Assembly: GCF_000308875.1 (NCBI RefSeq)
Contig: NZ_BAGL01000124.1
Coordinates: forward strand, 93,862-157,861
Direction of reading: 5' to 3'
Source of the DNA: Nocardia transvalensis NBRC 15921
Lineage (GTDB): Bacteria > Actinomycetota > Actinomycetes > Mycobacteriales > Mycobacteriaceae
Length of the DNA: 64,000 nt
Shown here: one piece after another, positions 43,105 through 52,021 of the stretch
Numbering within the stretch: position 1 is the first letter of the stretch
Layout: each line of letters starts with the position of its first letter
Position numbers and translations under genes: made by a program
Notes under the pieces: generated by a model
What the model was told of the DNA's origin: nothing
What the model saw: the letters and a program-made list of their open reading frames with translations, nothing else
Databases searched by the model: none

Positions 43105-44774
43105 GATCTGTCTCCTTCTGTGTGTTCCAACGGTTTCGGGATGGACTCGACCAACCCGCGGGTGTAGTCGGTGGCCGGGTGCGAGAAGACCGCCTCGGTG
43201 CTGCCGGCTTCGCGCACCTCGCCGCGGCGCAGCACGGTCACCGTGTCGGCGAGCTGCCGCACCACGCTCAGGTCGTGGGAGATGAACAGGTAGCTCACCC
43301 CGAGCTCGACCTGCAGATCGACCAGGACCTCCAGGATCTGGGCCTGCACCGTCACATCCAGCGCGGAGGTCGGTTCGTCGAGAACCAGCACCTTCGGGCT
43401 CGTACTCAGTGCGCGCGCGATGGCCACCCGCTGGCGCTGGCCGCCCGACAGCCGGCGGATCCCGCGATTCAGGAACGACTCGTCGAGCCCGACGAGGGTG
43501 AGGACGTGGACCACGCGATCGCGCCGCTCCGCCCTCGATCCCAGCTTGTAGCGCACCAGCGGCTCGGCGACGAGCTGACCGACCGTGTACGTCGGATCGA
43601 GCGACTGGAACGGATTCTGGTACACCAGTTGCAGATTCCGGCGCGCCTCGCGCAGCGGGCCGCGGCCCAGGTGCGAGATGTCCTGCCCGGCCACCAGCAC
43701 CCGTCCCGCGTCCGGTTCGAGCAGTCGCAGCACGATCCGGGCCAGGGTGGACTTGCCGGACCCCGACTCCCCCACCAGAGCGTGCGTGCGCCCCGCCGGG
43801 ATGTCGAACGACACCCCGGCGAGCGCCTCCGTCCGGTGCGCGCCGATCCGGAACACCTTGCGCACGTCGGCCACGCTCAGTGCGGGCTCCTCGCCGGCCG
43901 GTGCGCGGCGGGCCTTGGCGGCGGCGAAGCGGTCGGGGTCGATGCTCGGGATATCGCCGACGAGCCGGCGCGCGTACGGCGACTTCGGTTCGCGCAGCAC
44001 CTGTTCCGACGCGCCCGATTCGGCCACCCGGCCCGAGTCGAGGACGACCACCCGGTCCGCGCGCTCGGCGGCGAGGGAGAGGTCGTGGGTGATCAGCAGC
44101 ACCGACACGCCGTGCTCGGCCTTCATCCGGTCGAGGAGATCCAGGATCGTCTTCTGAATGGTGACGTCCAGCGCGGACGTCGGTTCGTCGGCGATGATCA
44201 GGGCGGGACGCTGTGAGATCGCGATGCCGATCAGCACACGCTGCAACTGGCCGCCGGAGAGCTGATGCGGATACGAGTGCAGGGCCCGCTCGGGATGCGC
44301 GATGCCCACCGAGTCCAGCAGGTCGACCGCCTGCTCGTGGAACCGCGCGGGCCGCGCGTACTCGGGACGGCCGGAGATCCGGAACGCCTCGAAGATCTGG
44401 CGGTCGATGCGGCGGACCGGATTGAGCGACGAGGTGGGATCCTGTGGGACGAAACCGATCTCGCGCCCGCGCAGGCGCCGTATCTCGCGCCCGCGCAGCC
44501 GGAGGATGTCGCGACCGCGGAATTCGGCGGCGCCCCCGACCGCGACCCGATGCTCGAGCAGCCGCAGGATCGCGTTCACGACCGTCGACTTGCCCGATCC
44601 GGATTCGCCGACGATCGCGACGGTGTGCCCGGCCTCCACATCGAACGACACTCCCGAAACCGTTGGCGCCGAGAGATTCCCGCTGTAGGAGACCGCCAGA
44701 TCTCGCACCGCGAGCAGGGGTGCCGCGACCGCGGCCTCCGTGGCGCCGGGTCGGACGTCGGTTATCGCTGTCAT
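43101..44774 (-). CDS. Dual ABC ATPase (DppD-DppF fusion type), importer 2
   Basis: This 557-residue protein has two ATPase domains. Domain 1 has GESGSGKST, LSGGQLQRVLIGI and LIIADEPTSALD. Domain 2 has GESGSGKST, LSGGQRQRVAIAR and VLVLDEPTSALD. It is organised like the ATPase at 36435 but clearly diverged, so the two importers are paralogous modules and not a recent duplication. It starts 1 base after the permease stop and overlaps the dioxygenase gene. Confidence 0.95.
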   Translation of the reverse strand: MTAITDVRPGATEAAVAAPLLAVRDLAVSYSGNLSAPTVSGVSFDVEAGHTVAIVGESGSGKSTVVNAILRLLEHRVAVGGAAEFRGRDILRLRGREIRRLRGREIGFVPQDPTSSLNPVRRIDRQIFEAFRISGRPEYARPARFHEQAVDLLDSVGIAHPERALHSYPHQLSGGQLQRVLIGIAISQRPALIIADEPTSALDVTIQKTILDLLDRMKAEHGVSVLLITHDLSLAAERADRVVVLDSGRVAESGASEQVLREPKSPYARRLVGDIPSIDPDRFAAAKARRAPAGEEPALSVADVRKVFRIGAHRTEALAGVSFDIPAGRTHALVGESGSGKSTLARIVLRLLEPDAGRVLVAGQDISHLGRGPLREARRNLQLVYQNPFQSLDPTYTVGQLVAEPLVRYKLGSRAERRDRVVHVLTLVGLDESFLNRGIRRLSGGQRQRVAIARALSTSPKVLVLDEPTSALDVTVQAQILEVLVDLQVELGVSYLFISHDLSVVRQLADTVTVLRRGEVREAGSTEAVFSHPATDYTRGLVESIPKPLEHTEGDRS

Positions 44775-44775
44775 C

Positions 44776-45609
44776 TCACCTGTCCCTGCCGATCTGCCTG
44801 CTGAGCTGCCCCAATGCCAGGACCGACAGCACCATGACGGTGCCGGGGGCGTAGACGAACCACGGATAGCGGTAGAAGAAGTTCTTGCCCTCGGCCACCA
44901 GCAGCCCCCAGTCCGGGGCCGGTGGCGGGTTCCCGTAACCGAGGAACGCCAGCGCGGAGATGTTGATGATGGCCAGGCCGAACTGCAGTACCGCCAGCGC
45001 CAGCACCGACCGGTACACATTCGGGAGCACGTGCCGGAACAGCACCACCACCCGCCCGCCGCCGATCAGCAGCGACGACTCGATGAACGCGGTGTGCTTG
45101 ACGCGCAGGGTCTCGGACCTGATCAACCGCGCGAAGACCGCCACCGAGGAGATCCCGACCGCGATGGCCGCGTTCACGCTCGCGAACCCCAGCGACACCA
45201 TCACGATGACGGCCAGCAGGAATCCGGGAATCGCCAGCAGGGCGTCGATCACCCGGCCGAGCACGGCGTCGACCCACCGCCCGAAGAACCCCGCGACCAG
45301 GCCGATCACACTGCCCGCCAGCAGGCCGATGGCCACGGCCAGCAGTGCCGTCGAGACGGCCGAGCGGGTGCCGAAGATGACCCGGGTCAGGATGTCGCGG
45401 CCGAACTGGTCGGTCCCGAACAGATGCTCCCAGGACGGGCCCTGGAAATTGTCGGCCGTGACGCCGACGTAGGGATCCTGGCCCGTGAACAGGCCCGGCA
45501 CGATCGCCCAGGCCGTGATCACCGCGACGACCAGGACGGCCAGGACGGTGGAGACGCTGCGTGGAGCCGGGAGCGCCCGCCTTTCCGCGATGATCGCTGT
45601 GGCCGTCAT
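44776..45609 (-). CDS. ABC permease, DppC type, importer 2
   Basis: This 277-residue permease has FGTDQFGRDILTRVIFGTRS (about residues 67-86) and an EAA-like coupling loop, ESSLLIGGGRVVVLFRHVLP. It overlaps the DppB-type gene (ATGA) and shares general layout with the 38054 permease. Confidence 0.93.
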   Translation of the reverse strand: MTATAIIAERRALPAPRSVSTVLAVLVVAVITAWAIVPGLFTGQDPYVGVTADNFQGPSWEHLFGTDQFGRDILTRVIFGTRSAVSTALLAVAIGLLAGSVIGLVAGFFGRWVDAVLGRVIDALLAIPGFLLAVIVMVSLGFASVNAAIAVGISSVAVFARLIRSETLRVKHTAFIESSLLIGGGRVVVLFRHVLPNVYRSVLALAVLQFGLAIINISALAFLGYGNPPPAPDWGLLVAEGKNFFYRYPWFVYAPGTVMVLSVLALGQLSRQIGRDR

Positions 45610-46556
45610 GTCGCGGCCGCCGTGGTGCGCAGCCGCGGGTCCAGGACGGGATAGACCAAATCCACGACGAGGTTGATGAGCAGGAACAGCACGGCGGCCA
45701 GGAATACCGCCGCTTGTAGCACCGGGACGTCCTGTTCGCCGACCGCCTTCTCGACCACGGTCCCGACGCCGGTGCGGCCGAAGATGGCCTCGGTGATGAT
45801 GGATCCGCCGAGCAGATCGCCGACGATGATCGCCGCGATCGTCGAGGTCGGCAGCGCCGCATTGGGCAGCAGGTGCCGCCACAGCAGTTCGAATCGGCCG
45901 AGGCCCTTCGAAATCGCCACCGTCGCATACTGTTCCGCGCGAGCGCCGTCGAGCGCGGTCAGGAGCACCTGGGCGATCGGGGCGGACGCCGGAACGGCCA
46001 GTGTGACGGCCGGGTAGATCAGCGCCTCCGGGCTCCGGAAATCGCTCATGACGAAAAGGCCGAGCTGAAAGGAGAAGACGTTGATGACGATCAGGCCGAT
46101 GAGGAAATTGGGCACCGACAGGAACAGCGACGGGAACGCGCGCAGCACTCCCCCGCCGAACCCGTCCGGCAGGAAGTAGGCGCCGACCGCGAGGGCGAAG
46201 GCGAAGACGAGCGCGAACAGGAAAGCCGTCCCCGCCAAGTGCAGGGTGGACGGCACGCCCGCCCACAGCAGCGTCGAGACCGGCAGATTCGAGGCGTAGG
46301 ACAGGCCCAGATCACCGTGTGCGAGCCGCTCGAGCGCGATCCAGAGTTGTTCCCACGCCGGCCGATCCAGTTTGAAATACACGAGCATCTGCGCGATCTC
46401 GTCCTTGGTGTAGCCGTATTCCGGATTGCTCAGCCGTCCGGAGACCGGATCCCCCGGCAGCAGCGTCACGATGACGAAGACGACGATGTAGACGAGAAAG
46501 GCCGTGACGAGGGCCTGGCCGATCCGCGCCGAGACATAGCGTGTGTAGTGCGACAC
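45606..46556 (-). CDS. ABC permease, DppB type, importer 2
   Basis: This 316-residue permease has YVSARIGQALVTAFLVYIVV at the start, VTLLPGDPV, and coupling loop AISKGLGRFELLWRHLLPNA. The GTG at 46556 was chosen because it gives the standard N-terminus and leaves a 17-base gap to the binding-protein gene. Upstream in-frame sequence belongs to the end of that gene in another frame. Confidence 0.92.
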   Translation of the reverse strand: MSHYTRYVSARIGQALVTAFLVYIVVFVIVTLLPGDPVSGRLSNPEYGYTKDEIAQMLVYFKLDRPAWEQLWIALERLAHGDLGLSYASNLPVSTLLWAGVPSTLHLAGTAFLFALVFAFALAVGAYFLPDGFGGGVLRAFPSLFLSVPNFLIGLIVINVFSFQLGLFVMSDFRSPEALIYPAVTLAVPASAPIAQVLLTALDGARAEQYATVAISKGLGRFELLWRHLLPNAALPTSTIAAIIVGDLLGGSIITEAIFGRTGVGTVVEKAVGEQDVPVLQAAVFLAAVLFLLINLVVDLVYPVLDPRLRTTAAAT

Positions 46557-46573
46557 CTGATTCCGTTCCCTCT

Positions 46574-48208
46574 TCACGAGTCGAGCCATGCGTCGTAGAA
46601 ACTGATCAGCCCCAGGCCGTCGACCCCGAGATCGCGCAGGCGGTCGGCGGCGCCCCACGTCTCCCGGAATTCGTGCACCGGGATGTAGTAGGCGTTGTCG
46701 ATGACGTACTCCTGCACGGCTTTCGACGCGCCGATGCGGTCGTTCTCGGATTTCGCCTGTGCCAGCGCCTCGAGTAGTCCGTCGAGTTCGGCGCCGGGAG
46801 CCATGAACTGATTTCCCTGCGAGCTGTGCCACCAGCGCCACATCTCGGTCTGGCTGCCGGCCAGCCAATGGTTCTCGTAGAGCGGCACATCCGGGTGGGC
46901 GGTCACCGTGTTGTAGTTCGAGAAATCGGTTCCGGTGATCTCGAGCCGCACCCCGATCTTGCGCCATTGCTGCGCGATCAGTTGCAGATCCGCCTTGGAG
47001 GTGGTGATGAAGACCGAGGGGTAGATCAGGAAACTCAACCGCGCGCCGTCCTTGGTGCGGTAGCCGTCGCGGTCGCGTCCGGTCCACCCGGCCTCGTCGA
47101 GCAGGCTGTTCGCCCGGTCCGGGTCGTAGGCGAATCTCTCGCGCAGATCGAGTGTGCCGGGCACGACATCGTTGAACGTCGACTTCGCCTCGGTCCACGC
47201 GCCGCTGGGATAATTGGTCGCCAGGATCTCGCGCCGGTCGATTCCGTGCGTGAGCGCCCGGCGGACGCGGACGTCGTCCATATGCGGGGCCGTGAGGCGC
47301 AATTGCAGACCCCAGACGCTGCCGAAGAAGGCGGGCGCGATCAGCCGGAGCCCATCGGTGACGAACGGTTCCTCGGTGGGCTGGACGTAGTGGATGACGT
47401 CGACCTGACCCGCTTGCAGCGAGCCGATGCGCAGCGAGGGTTCGATCACCTGTTTCACCGTCACCCGCTCGAGATACGCGGGGCCCCGGTGCGCGGTGTC
47501 GCCGCGCGGCCAGGCGTAGTCCGCGCGCCGCCGCAGCACCACTTCCCTGCTGGGCGACCAGGATTCGACCACGAACGGGCCGGTGCCGAAGATCTTGGAC
47601 AGGTCGGATTGATCGGCCAGGCTCCCCGCGACGGTCGCCGGGGCGAGAATGCCGACGGTGGTCCAGGCGCCCAGTTTCTGGATGAAATCGGCGAACGGCG
47701 CGGTGAGCCGGATGCGGACCTCGTATTCGCCGACCGCCTCGGCCTTGTCGAAGGTGGTCGGAATATAGGCGGCGCGCGGAATTCCCCGTTTCTTGTCCCC
47801 TTTGCCGAGGAGGTTCAGGTTGGCGGCCACCGCCTCGGCGTCGAGGCGCTCGCCGTTGGAGAATGTGACGCCCTGCCGGATCGTCAGCCCGAATTCGGTG
47901 CGTTCGTCGTTCTGCGTGAATCCCGTGGCCAGATGCGGGTGGAACTTTCCGGCGGCGTCGTAGTAGAACAGCCGCTCGACGATCTGGTTCCACACCTGCG
48001 CGACATGCCAGGATCCCGTGCTCTGCTGCTGATATCCGTCGATCAGTTTCTCGGCGAGGTAGGTGATCTCCCCGCCCGGCGCCGGCGCCGAACCCGCGGG
48101 CGCGGAACCGCGGACGGCGTTCGAGGTCCCGCACGCCGCCGCGAGGCCGGCGCCCAGCAGCGCGCCGCCGAGGGTCAGCGCGCGGCGCCGCGACATATCG
48201 TGTGCCAT
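46574..48208 (-). CDS. ABC substrate-binding lipoprotein, SBP_bac_5 type, importer 2
   Basis: This 544-residue protein has a twin-arginine-like N-terminus (MSRRRALTLGGALLGAG) and a lipobox ending at Cys26 (LAAACG), suggesting Tat export of a lipoprotein. SBP_bac_5 features include TEFGLTIRQGVTFSNGERLD and LTHGIDRREILATNYPSG. It sits 7 bases after the acyl-CoA-dehydrogenase-fold gene and leads importer 2. Its counterpart in importer 1 has an ordinary Sec-type lipoprotein signal, so the two binding proteins differ in predicted export route. Confidence 0.92.
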   Translation of the reverse strand: MAHDMSRRRALTLGGALLGAGLAAACGTSNAVRGSAPAGSAPAPGGEITYLAEKLIDGYQQQSTGSWHVAQVWNQIVERLFYYDAAGKFHPHLATGFTQNDERTEFGLTIRQGVTFSNGERLDAEAVAANLNLLGKGDKKRGIPRAAYIPTTFDKAEAVGEYEVRIRLTAPFADFIQKLGAWTTVGILAPATVAGSLADQSDLSKIFGTGPFVVESWSPSREVVLRRRADYAWPRGDTAHRGPAYLERVTVKQVIEPSLRIGSLQAGQVDVIHYVQPTEEPFVTDGLRLIAPAFFGSVWGLQLRLTAPHMDDVRVRRALTHGIDRREILATNYPSGAWTEAKSTFNDVVPGTLDLRERFAYDPDRANSLLDEAGWTGRDRDGYRTKDGARLSFLIYPSVFITTSKADLQLIAQQWRKIGVRLEITGTDFSNYNTVTAHPDVPLYENHWLAGSQTEMWRWWHSSQGNQFMAPGAELDGLLEALAQAKSENDRIGASKAVQEYVIDNAYYIPVHEFRETWGAADRLRDLGVDGLGLISFYDAWLDS

Positions 48209-48215
48209 GTGCGCC

Positions 48216-49433
48216 TCAGAAATGCCCGGCCAGCGGCAGGGGTTCGTCGTTGACCCGCAGATTCCCCAGCGATCGCGCCTTGTAGGCCGCGGGATTGTGG
48301 GAGAACAGCGTGCGCAGATTGCGCCAATGCCGGTCCAGCCCGGCCGTACCGCGGGTGGCCGAGGCCCCGCCGACATCGAATATCCGGCCCGCGGCGCGCA
48401 GCGCGAAATCCTCGATGGCGACCTTGGCCTGGGCGGCCCGGACCGAGGAATCGCTTTCCAGCGCCGGGTCCACGCCCGTGGATCGGGCGGCGGCGAAGGA
48501 CCGGTCCTGCGCCGCGGCGGCGGCCAGCACGACGGCCTCCGCGGCGAAGGCGGCCGCGTCCAATTCCCCTACCACCGCCAGCAATTGCGGATCGTGGCGC
48601 GGTTCGCCGGTATTGGCGAAGACGAAATTCCGTGCCCGGGAACGCACTACGTCGGCGGCGTCGGTGACGACCGAGCGCAGGATACCGGCGGCCAGGGCGT
48701 GCAGATAGAGCTGCGGAAAGGCCTGCCGGGGCCGGTCGGCGGCGCGGGGATCGCGGAAGGGCAGCGTTTCCTCGGGAGCCACGGCGACGTCGGTGAAAAT
48801 GGTTGTGCCGCTGCTGGTGTGGCGCTGGCCGATGCCGTCCCAGTCGTCCACATGCTCCACTCCGGCGCGGTCGACCGGCACGATGGCGCTGAGTACGCCG
48901 CCCTCCGGCGCCTTCGCGGTGACCCGCACATAATCGCCGTAGCGCGCGCCGGTGCTGTAGAACTTGCGGCCGTTCAGCCGGTATCCGCCCGGAGCGGCGG
49001 TGAGCGTGCTGTCGTAGACGTAATCGCCGACGGGATTGGCGCCGAGTTCGGTGAGCGCGCCGCCGATCAGTCGGCCCGCCGCGACCTCGGCGATCCAGGC
49101 GCTCTTGTCGTCGGTGCGCGGTAGCCGGTACAGCTCCTCCACGAACCCGAAGTGCACGCGCAGAATATGCGGGACGTCGGGATCGGCCTCCGCGAGATCG
49201 ATGAGGAAGGCGAACAGTTCGCCGACCGTCCAGCCGCCTCCGCCGTCCGCGACCGGGACGCGCGCGGCGCCCAGGCGCAGCCGCTTGACCGCGGCGACGG
49301 CGGCCTCGGGCGGTTCGGTATCGCCGGCCGCGCGACGTCGGGCGGCGTCGGCCGCGATATCGGCGACCAGTTCCGTGAGTTCGGCCGCCCCGGGCCGCGG
49401 CACCGGCGTCACCACAGTCTCGACAGTTGACAT
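48216..49433 (-). CDS. Acyl-CoA-dehydrogenase-fold flavoenzyme, SfnB/DszC-like
   Basis: This 405-residue protein of the acyl-CoA dehydrogenase superfamily has features of the SfnB/DszC/HpaB-like monooxygenase branch: GALTELGANPVGDYVYD, GGYRLNGRKFYSTGARYGDY and GGASATRGTAGLDRHWRNLRTLFSHNP (about residues 360-386, given in parts). The C-terminal RHWRNLRT-x-SHNP is typical of flavin monooxygenases such as DszC, not of true acyl-CoA dehydrogenases. The ATG at 49433 is chosen over an upstream ATG. It is the first gene of the 14-gene operon, so the promoter lies in 49434-49600. Confidence 0.88.
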   Translation of the reverse strand: MSTVETVVTPVPRPGAAELTELVADIAADAARRRAAGDTEPPEAAVAAVKRLRLGAARVPVADGGGGWTVGELFAFLIDLAEADPDVPHILRVHFGFVEELYRLPRTDDKSAWIAEVAAGRLIGGALTELGANPVGDYVYDSTLTAAPGGYRLNGRKFYSTGARYGDYVRVTAKAPEGGVLSAIVPVDRAGVEHVDDWDGIGQRHTSSGTTIFTDVAVAPEETLPFRDPRAADRPRQAFPQLYLHALAAGILRSVVTDAADVVRSRARNFVFANTGEPRHDPQLLAVVGELDAAAFAAEAVVLAAAAAQDRSFAAARSTGVDPALESDSSVRAAQAKVAIEDFALRAAGRIFDVGGASATRGTAGLDRHWRNLRTLFSHNPAAYKARSLGNLRVNDEPLPLAGHF

Positions 49434-49562
49434 GCACTCTCCTCCAGATCGAGCCAGGCGCCGACGGCCGCGGCCGTACTCGTCGGCGGCGTCGGCATTC
49501 ACCGGAAACGGCGCGCCGTCACTCCGTCGACAGTGCCGTCGACGGGGCACGATTGGATAGCC

Positions 49563-49602
49563 TTGGAATCATCCGGATTTAGTATTGGAATCATTCTGAT
49601 TT
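49563..49602. promoter_or_regulatory. Direct repeats TTGGAATCATyCkGATTT in the divergent promoter region
   Basis: Two 18-base copies (49563-49580, 49585-49602) match at 16 positions and are offset by 22 bases, two helical turns. A third partial copy, GGAATCATCCGCAT, starts at 49635. They lie between the 14-gene operon and the divergent luciferase-family gene and could be activator sites, for example for the LysR protein at 31596. Confidence 0.45.
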
Positions 49603-49666
49603 TATGAACCGTATTCGCCGACAGGCGAATTGCGGGAATCATCCGCATACCGCACCGGTTATCGCA

Positions 49667-50605
49667 ATGGTGAGTATCGGAATAGCGCTGTCACCGTTCG
49701 CCCTCGACGCCACCGACAATGCCGTGGACGCGGGTGTCGCCGCCGGCCGCCGGGTGGCCGAATCGGGACTGAGTTCACTGTGGTTCGGGCAGGGCTTCTC
49801 CCACGACTCCGTGCTGCTGTCCGCCGTCGTGGGTCGCGAGGTGCCCGGGATCGAGGTGGGAACGTCCGCGGTGCCGATATCGGGGCGGCACCCGCTGCTG
49901 GTCGCGAGCCAAGCACAGACCGCGCAGGCCGCGACCGGCGGGCGTTTCACGCTCGGCCTGGCGCTGGGCACCGAGAGCACCACCGAACGGGTCTTCGGAG
50001 TCGGATTCGCCCGGGCCATCACCCGGCTGCGCGAGTTCGTCACCGTCCTGAATTCCGTATTCGACACCGGCGCAGTCGATTTCCACGGCGACACCGTCAC
50101 CGCCGTGAATCCGCTGCCGGCCGCCGTCGCCGGCGCGGCGCCACGGGTGCCGATCCTGGTCGCGGCGATGGGCCCGCAGGCGCTGCGCGCCACCGGCGAA
50201 CTGGCGGACGGGACGCTCCCGTTCCTGGTGGGCCCCGGCGCGTTGCGCGACCACATCGTCACACCGATCACCCGCGCGGCCGAGGCGGCGGGCCGCCCGC
50301 GCCCCCGCATCGCCGTACTGGTTCCGGGCGTCGTCACCGCGGATGTCGAGCGAGCCCGCGCGGCCGCGGCCGAGACCACCGCGTTCTACGACGCCATCCC
50401 CTCCTACGCCCGGATGATCGGCCTGTCGGGTGCGTCCCGAGCCGCCGACCTGGTCGTGATCGGCGACGAGGAACACGTCGCCGCACGGGTCGAGGAGTAT
50501 TTCGCCGCGGGCGCCACGGAGGTCGTGTTCTCCCAGACGAATCTGACGACCCCGGAGGACCAGCACCGCACCTGGCAACTACTCGGCGAGCTGAACCGAG
50601 CCTGA
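49667..50605 (+). CDS. Luciferase-fold (LLM) F420- or FMN-dependent oxidoreductase
   Basis: This 312-residue TIM-barrel flavoprotein has IGIALSPFALDATDNAVDAG at the N-terminus, GGRFTLGLALGTES (about residues 83-96) and VPILVAAMGPQALRATGELA. It belongs to the MSMEG/Rv-type TIGR03564-like group that may use F420 and is distinct from the NtaA-type enzymes in the operon. The ATG at 49667 gives the family's normal start. An in-frame ATG at 49604 lies against the direct repeats. It is divergent from the 14-gene operon and probably co-regulated. Confidence 0.82.
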   Translation: MVSIGIALSPFALDATDNAVDAGVAAGRRVAESGLSSLWFGQGFSHDSVLLSAVVGREVPGIEVGTSAVPISGRHPLLVASQAQTAQAATGGRFTLGLALGTESTTERVFGVGFARAITRLREFVTVLNSVFDTGAVDFHGDTVTAVNPLPAAVAGAAPRVPILVAAMGPQALRATGELADGTLPFLVGPGALRDHIVTPITRAAEAAGRPRPRIAVLVPGVVTADVERARAAAAETTAFYDAIPSYARMIGLSGASRAADLVVIGDEEHVAARVEEYFAAGATEVVFSQTNLTTPEDQHRTWQLLGELNRA

Positions 50606-50866
50606 GATGTGGTGTTTCCGTTCATAATTGGACGCTGCCGAAACCTGCTGTCCAGCAATCGATCAGGATTTCTCGAGTTACATCTCAGCCACACCGGGTC
50701 GGCGGGTTCCGATCTCGTGGCGATTGCACACTCCGGCACCTCGTAACGGGTTACCTAAGCAGCCCCTACGGCGTACCGATGAAGCCCGCCGTCATGGTCG
50801 GTAACTTCCTGGCACCCGGTCGACCCCTTCTCGGGCAAATGATCAGCAGGGCTCGGAGTAACCATC
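50606..50866. other. 261-base intergenic leader before the MetE-like gene
   Basis: No ORF or known riboswitch consensus was found. A short inverted repeat GTAAC-GG-GTTAC lies at 50743-50754. The region is less GC-rich than its surroundings in its first half and is long for this compact window, so it may hold a promoter and a long 5' leader. Confidence 0.4.
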
Positions 50867-51991
50867 ATGACTCGTATCGCTCATTTCGTAGGAAGCCTGC
50901 CGCCGGATATCGCTACCGACGACCGCGCCGCGCTGCGGTGGTTTCTCAGCCGCAGCACGGGATCGCCGGTCGACGCGATACCGCGCGATCTCGATTCGGA
51001 TTGGATCCTCGACTACATCCGCGCCCGCGCGCACCACAGCGACACCCTGGAACTCGTGCGGCCGGGCGTCTTCGCCGACTACAGCGACTTTCCCGCCTAC
51101 CGGGTGCGACGCGGACAGACGCTACTGCCGGAGCACGTCGGCATGGATCGCGCGGACCGGATCGGCGAAATCGTCTCGGCGTTCGAGGAATTGCGCAAGG
51201 AATACCCACTGGACTCCGGTACGCGGTTGCAGATAAGCCAGCCGAATCCCCTGGACATGGCCATGTTCGTCTTCGCCGGCGCCGCCGTGGCATCGGGACT
51301 CCCCACCGCACGCGCGCTACGCCATTCCGCCGCGGTATTCGGCGCCGTGCGCAGGCTTCCCGTCTTCGTCGACGCCGTCGTTCGCGAAATGGCGGCGGTG
51401 TCGGCCCGGCACCGAAACATCGTGTGGCAGATCGAGACTCCGATCGCGATGCTCGCGATGGTCAAAGCCGAGCAACTGCACGCCGCCCGCGTCCTGGGGC
51501 CCCTGCTCGCCCGGCAGCTCGCGAGTCTGCTGGCCCGCACGAATGCCGCGGGCCTGGAGACCGTTCTGCACCTCTGCTACGGCGACTACCAGCACGCGAG
51601 CCTGCTGGCACCGACATCGCTCGCCCCCGCGACACGGCTGCTCAACGCCGTCGCCGCACGACTGCCCGAACGGCGGATCCCGCTTCCCGCGGTACACATC
51701 CCGTGCGGATACGGCGCCGAACCGGCACCCCTGACCGATGAGTTCTACCGCCCGCTGAACGCCCTGGACCCACGGTGGCAGCCGATCGCCGGCGTCGTGT
51801 CACCCGATATCGATCACAGCGCTCAGGCCCTGGCACTGTTCGAGAACGCACTCGGCCGACCCGCGCACGGGGTGGCCACGGCATGCGGTTTCGGCCGATG
51901 CACCCCCGAAACCGCCGACAATGCCGCCACCGCCACCCTGACCACCGCACGCGCGCGCCCCGCAGCACGTCCGCGAGATATCGCCGGCTGA
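50867..51991 (+). CDS. MetE/UroD-like TIM-barrel protein (cobalamin-independent methionine synthase-like)
   Basis: This 374-residue protein resembles the C-terminal catalytic barrel of MetE. It has HFVGSLPPDI at the start, HLCYGDYQHASLL (about residues 232-244), an HIPCGYGAEPAP segment and ATACGFGRCTPETAD near the end, where MetE has its zinc-binding Cys. It is much shorter than MetE (about 750 residues). Related single-barrel proteins are core methionine synthases or methyltransferases. Location beside an organosulfur-type operon fits a role in methyl or sulfur metabolism, but no activity can be assigned. Confidence 0.65.
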   Translation: MTRIAHFVGSLPPDIATDDRAALRWFLSRSTGSPVDAIPRDLDSDWILDYIRARAHHSDTLELVRPGVFADYSDFPAYRVRRGQTLLPEHVGMDRADRIGEIVSAFEELRKEYPLDSGTRLQISQPNPLDMAMFVFAGAAVASGLPTARALRHSAAVFGAVRRLPVFVDAVVREMAAVSARHRNIVWQIETPIAMLAMVKAEQLHAARVLGPLLARQLASLLARTNAAGLETVLHLCYGDYQHASLLAPTSLAPATRLLNAVAARLPERRIPLPAVHIPCGYGAEPAPLTDEFYRPLNALDPRWQPIAGVVSPDIDHSAQALALFENALGRPAHGVATACGFGRCTPETADNAATATLTTARARPAARPRDIAG

Positions 51992-52021
51992 TGCTTCGCC
52001 GTGCGGGCCGACCGCATCACG

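Noticed and set aside
44458..44510. Near-duplicate 24-base units encoding LRGREI repeats in the importer 2 ATPase
   Set aside because: The segment has the length normal for this family between the Walker A and Q-loop motifs, so it is ordinary sequence resemblance and not an expansion.
45606..48134. An 842-codon frame joining upstream sequence to the DppB-type permease
   Set aside because: The first part is a shadow of the binding-protein gene in another frame. The permease has a normal start at GTG 46556.
50606..50866. Possible SAM-type riboswitch upstream of the MetE-like gene
   Set aside because: No match to the SAM-I, SAM-II or SAM-IV conserved cores could be found by eye. Only a short GTAAC/GTTAC repeat is present.
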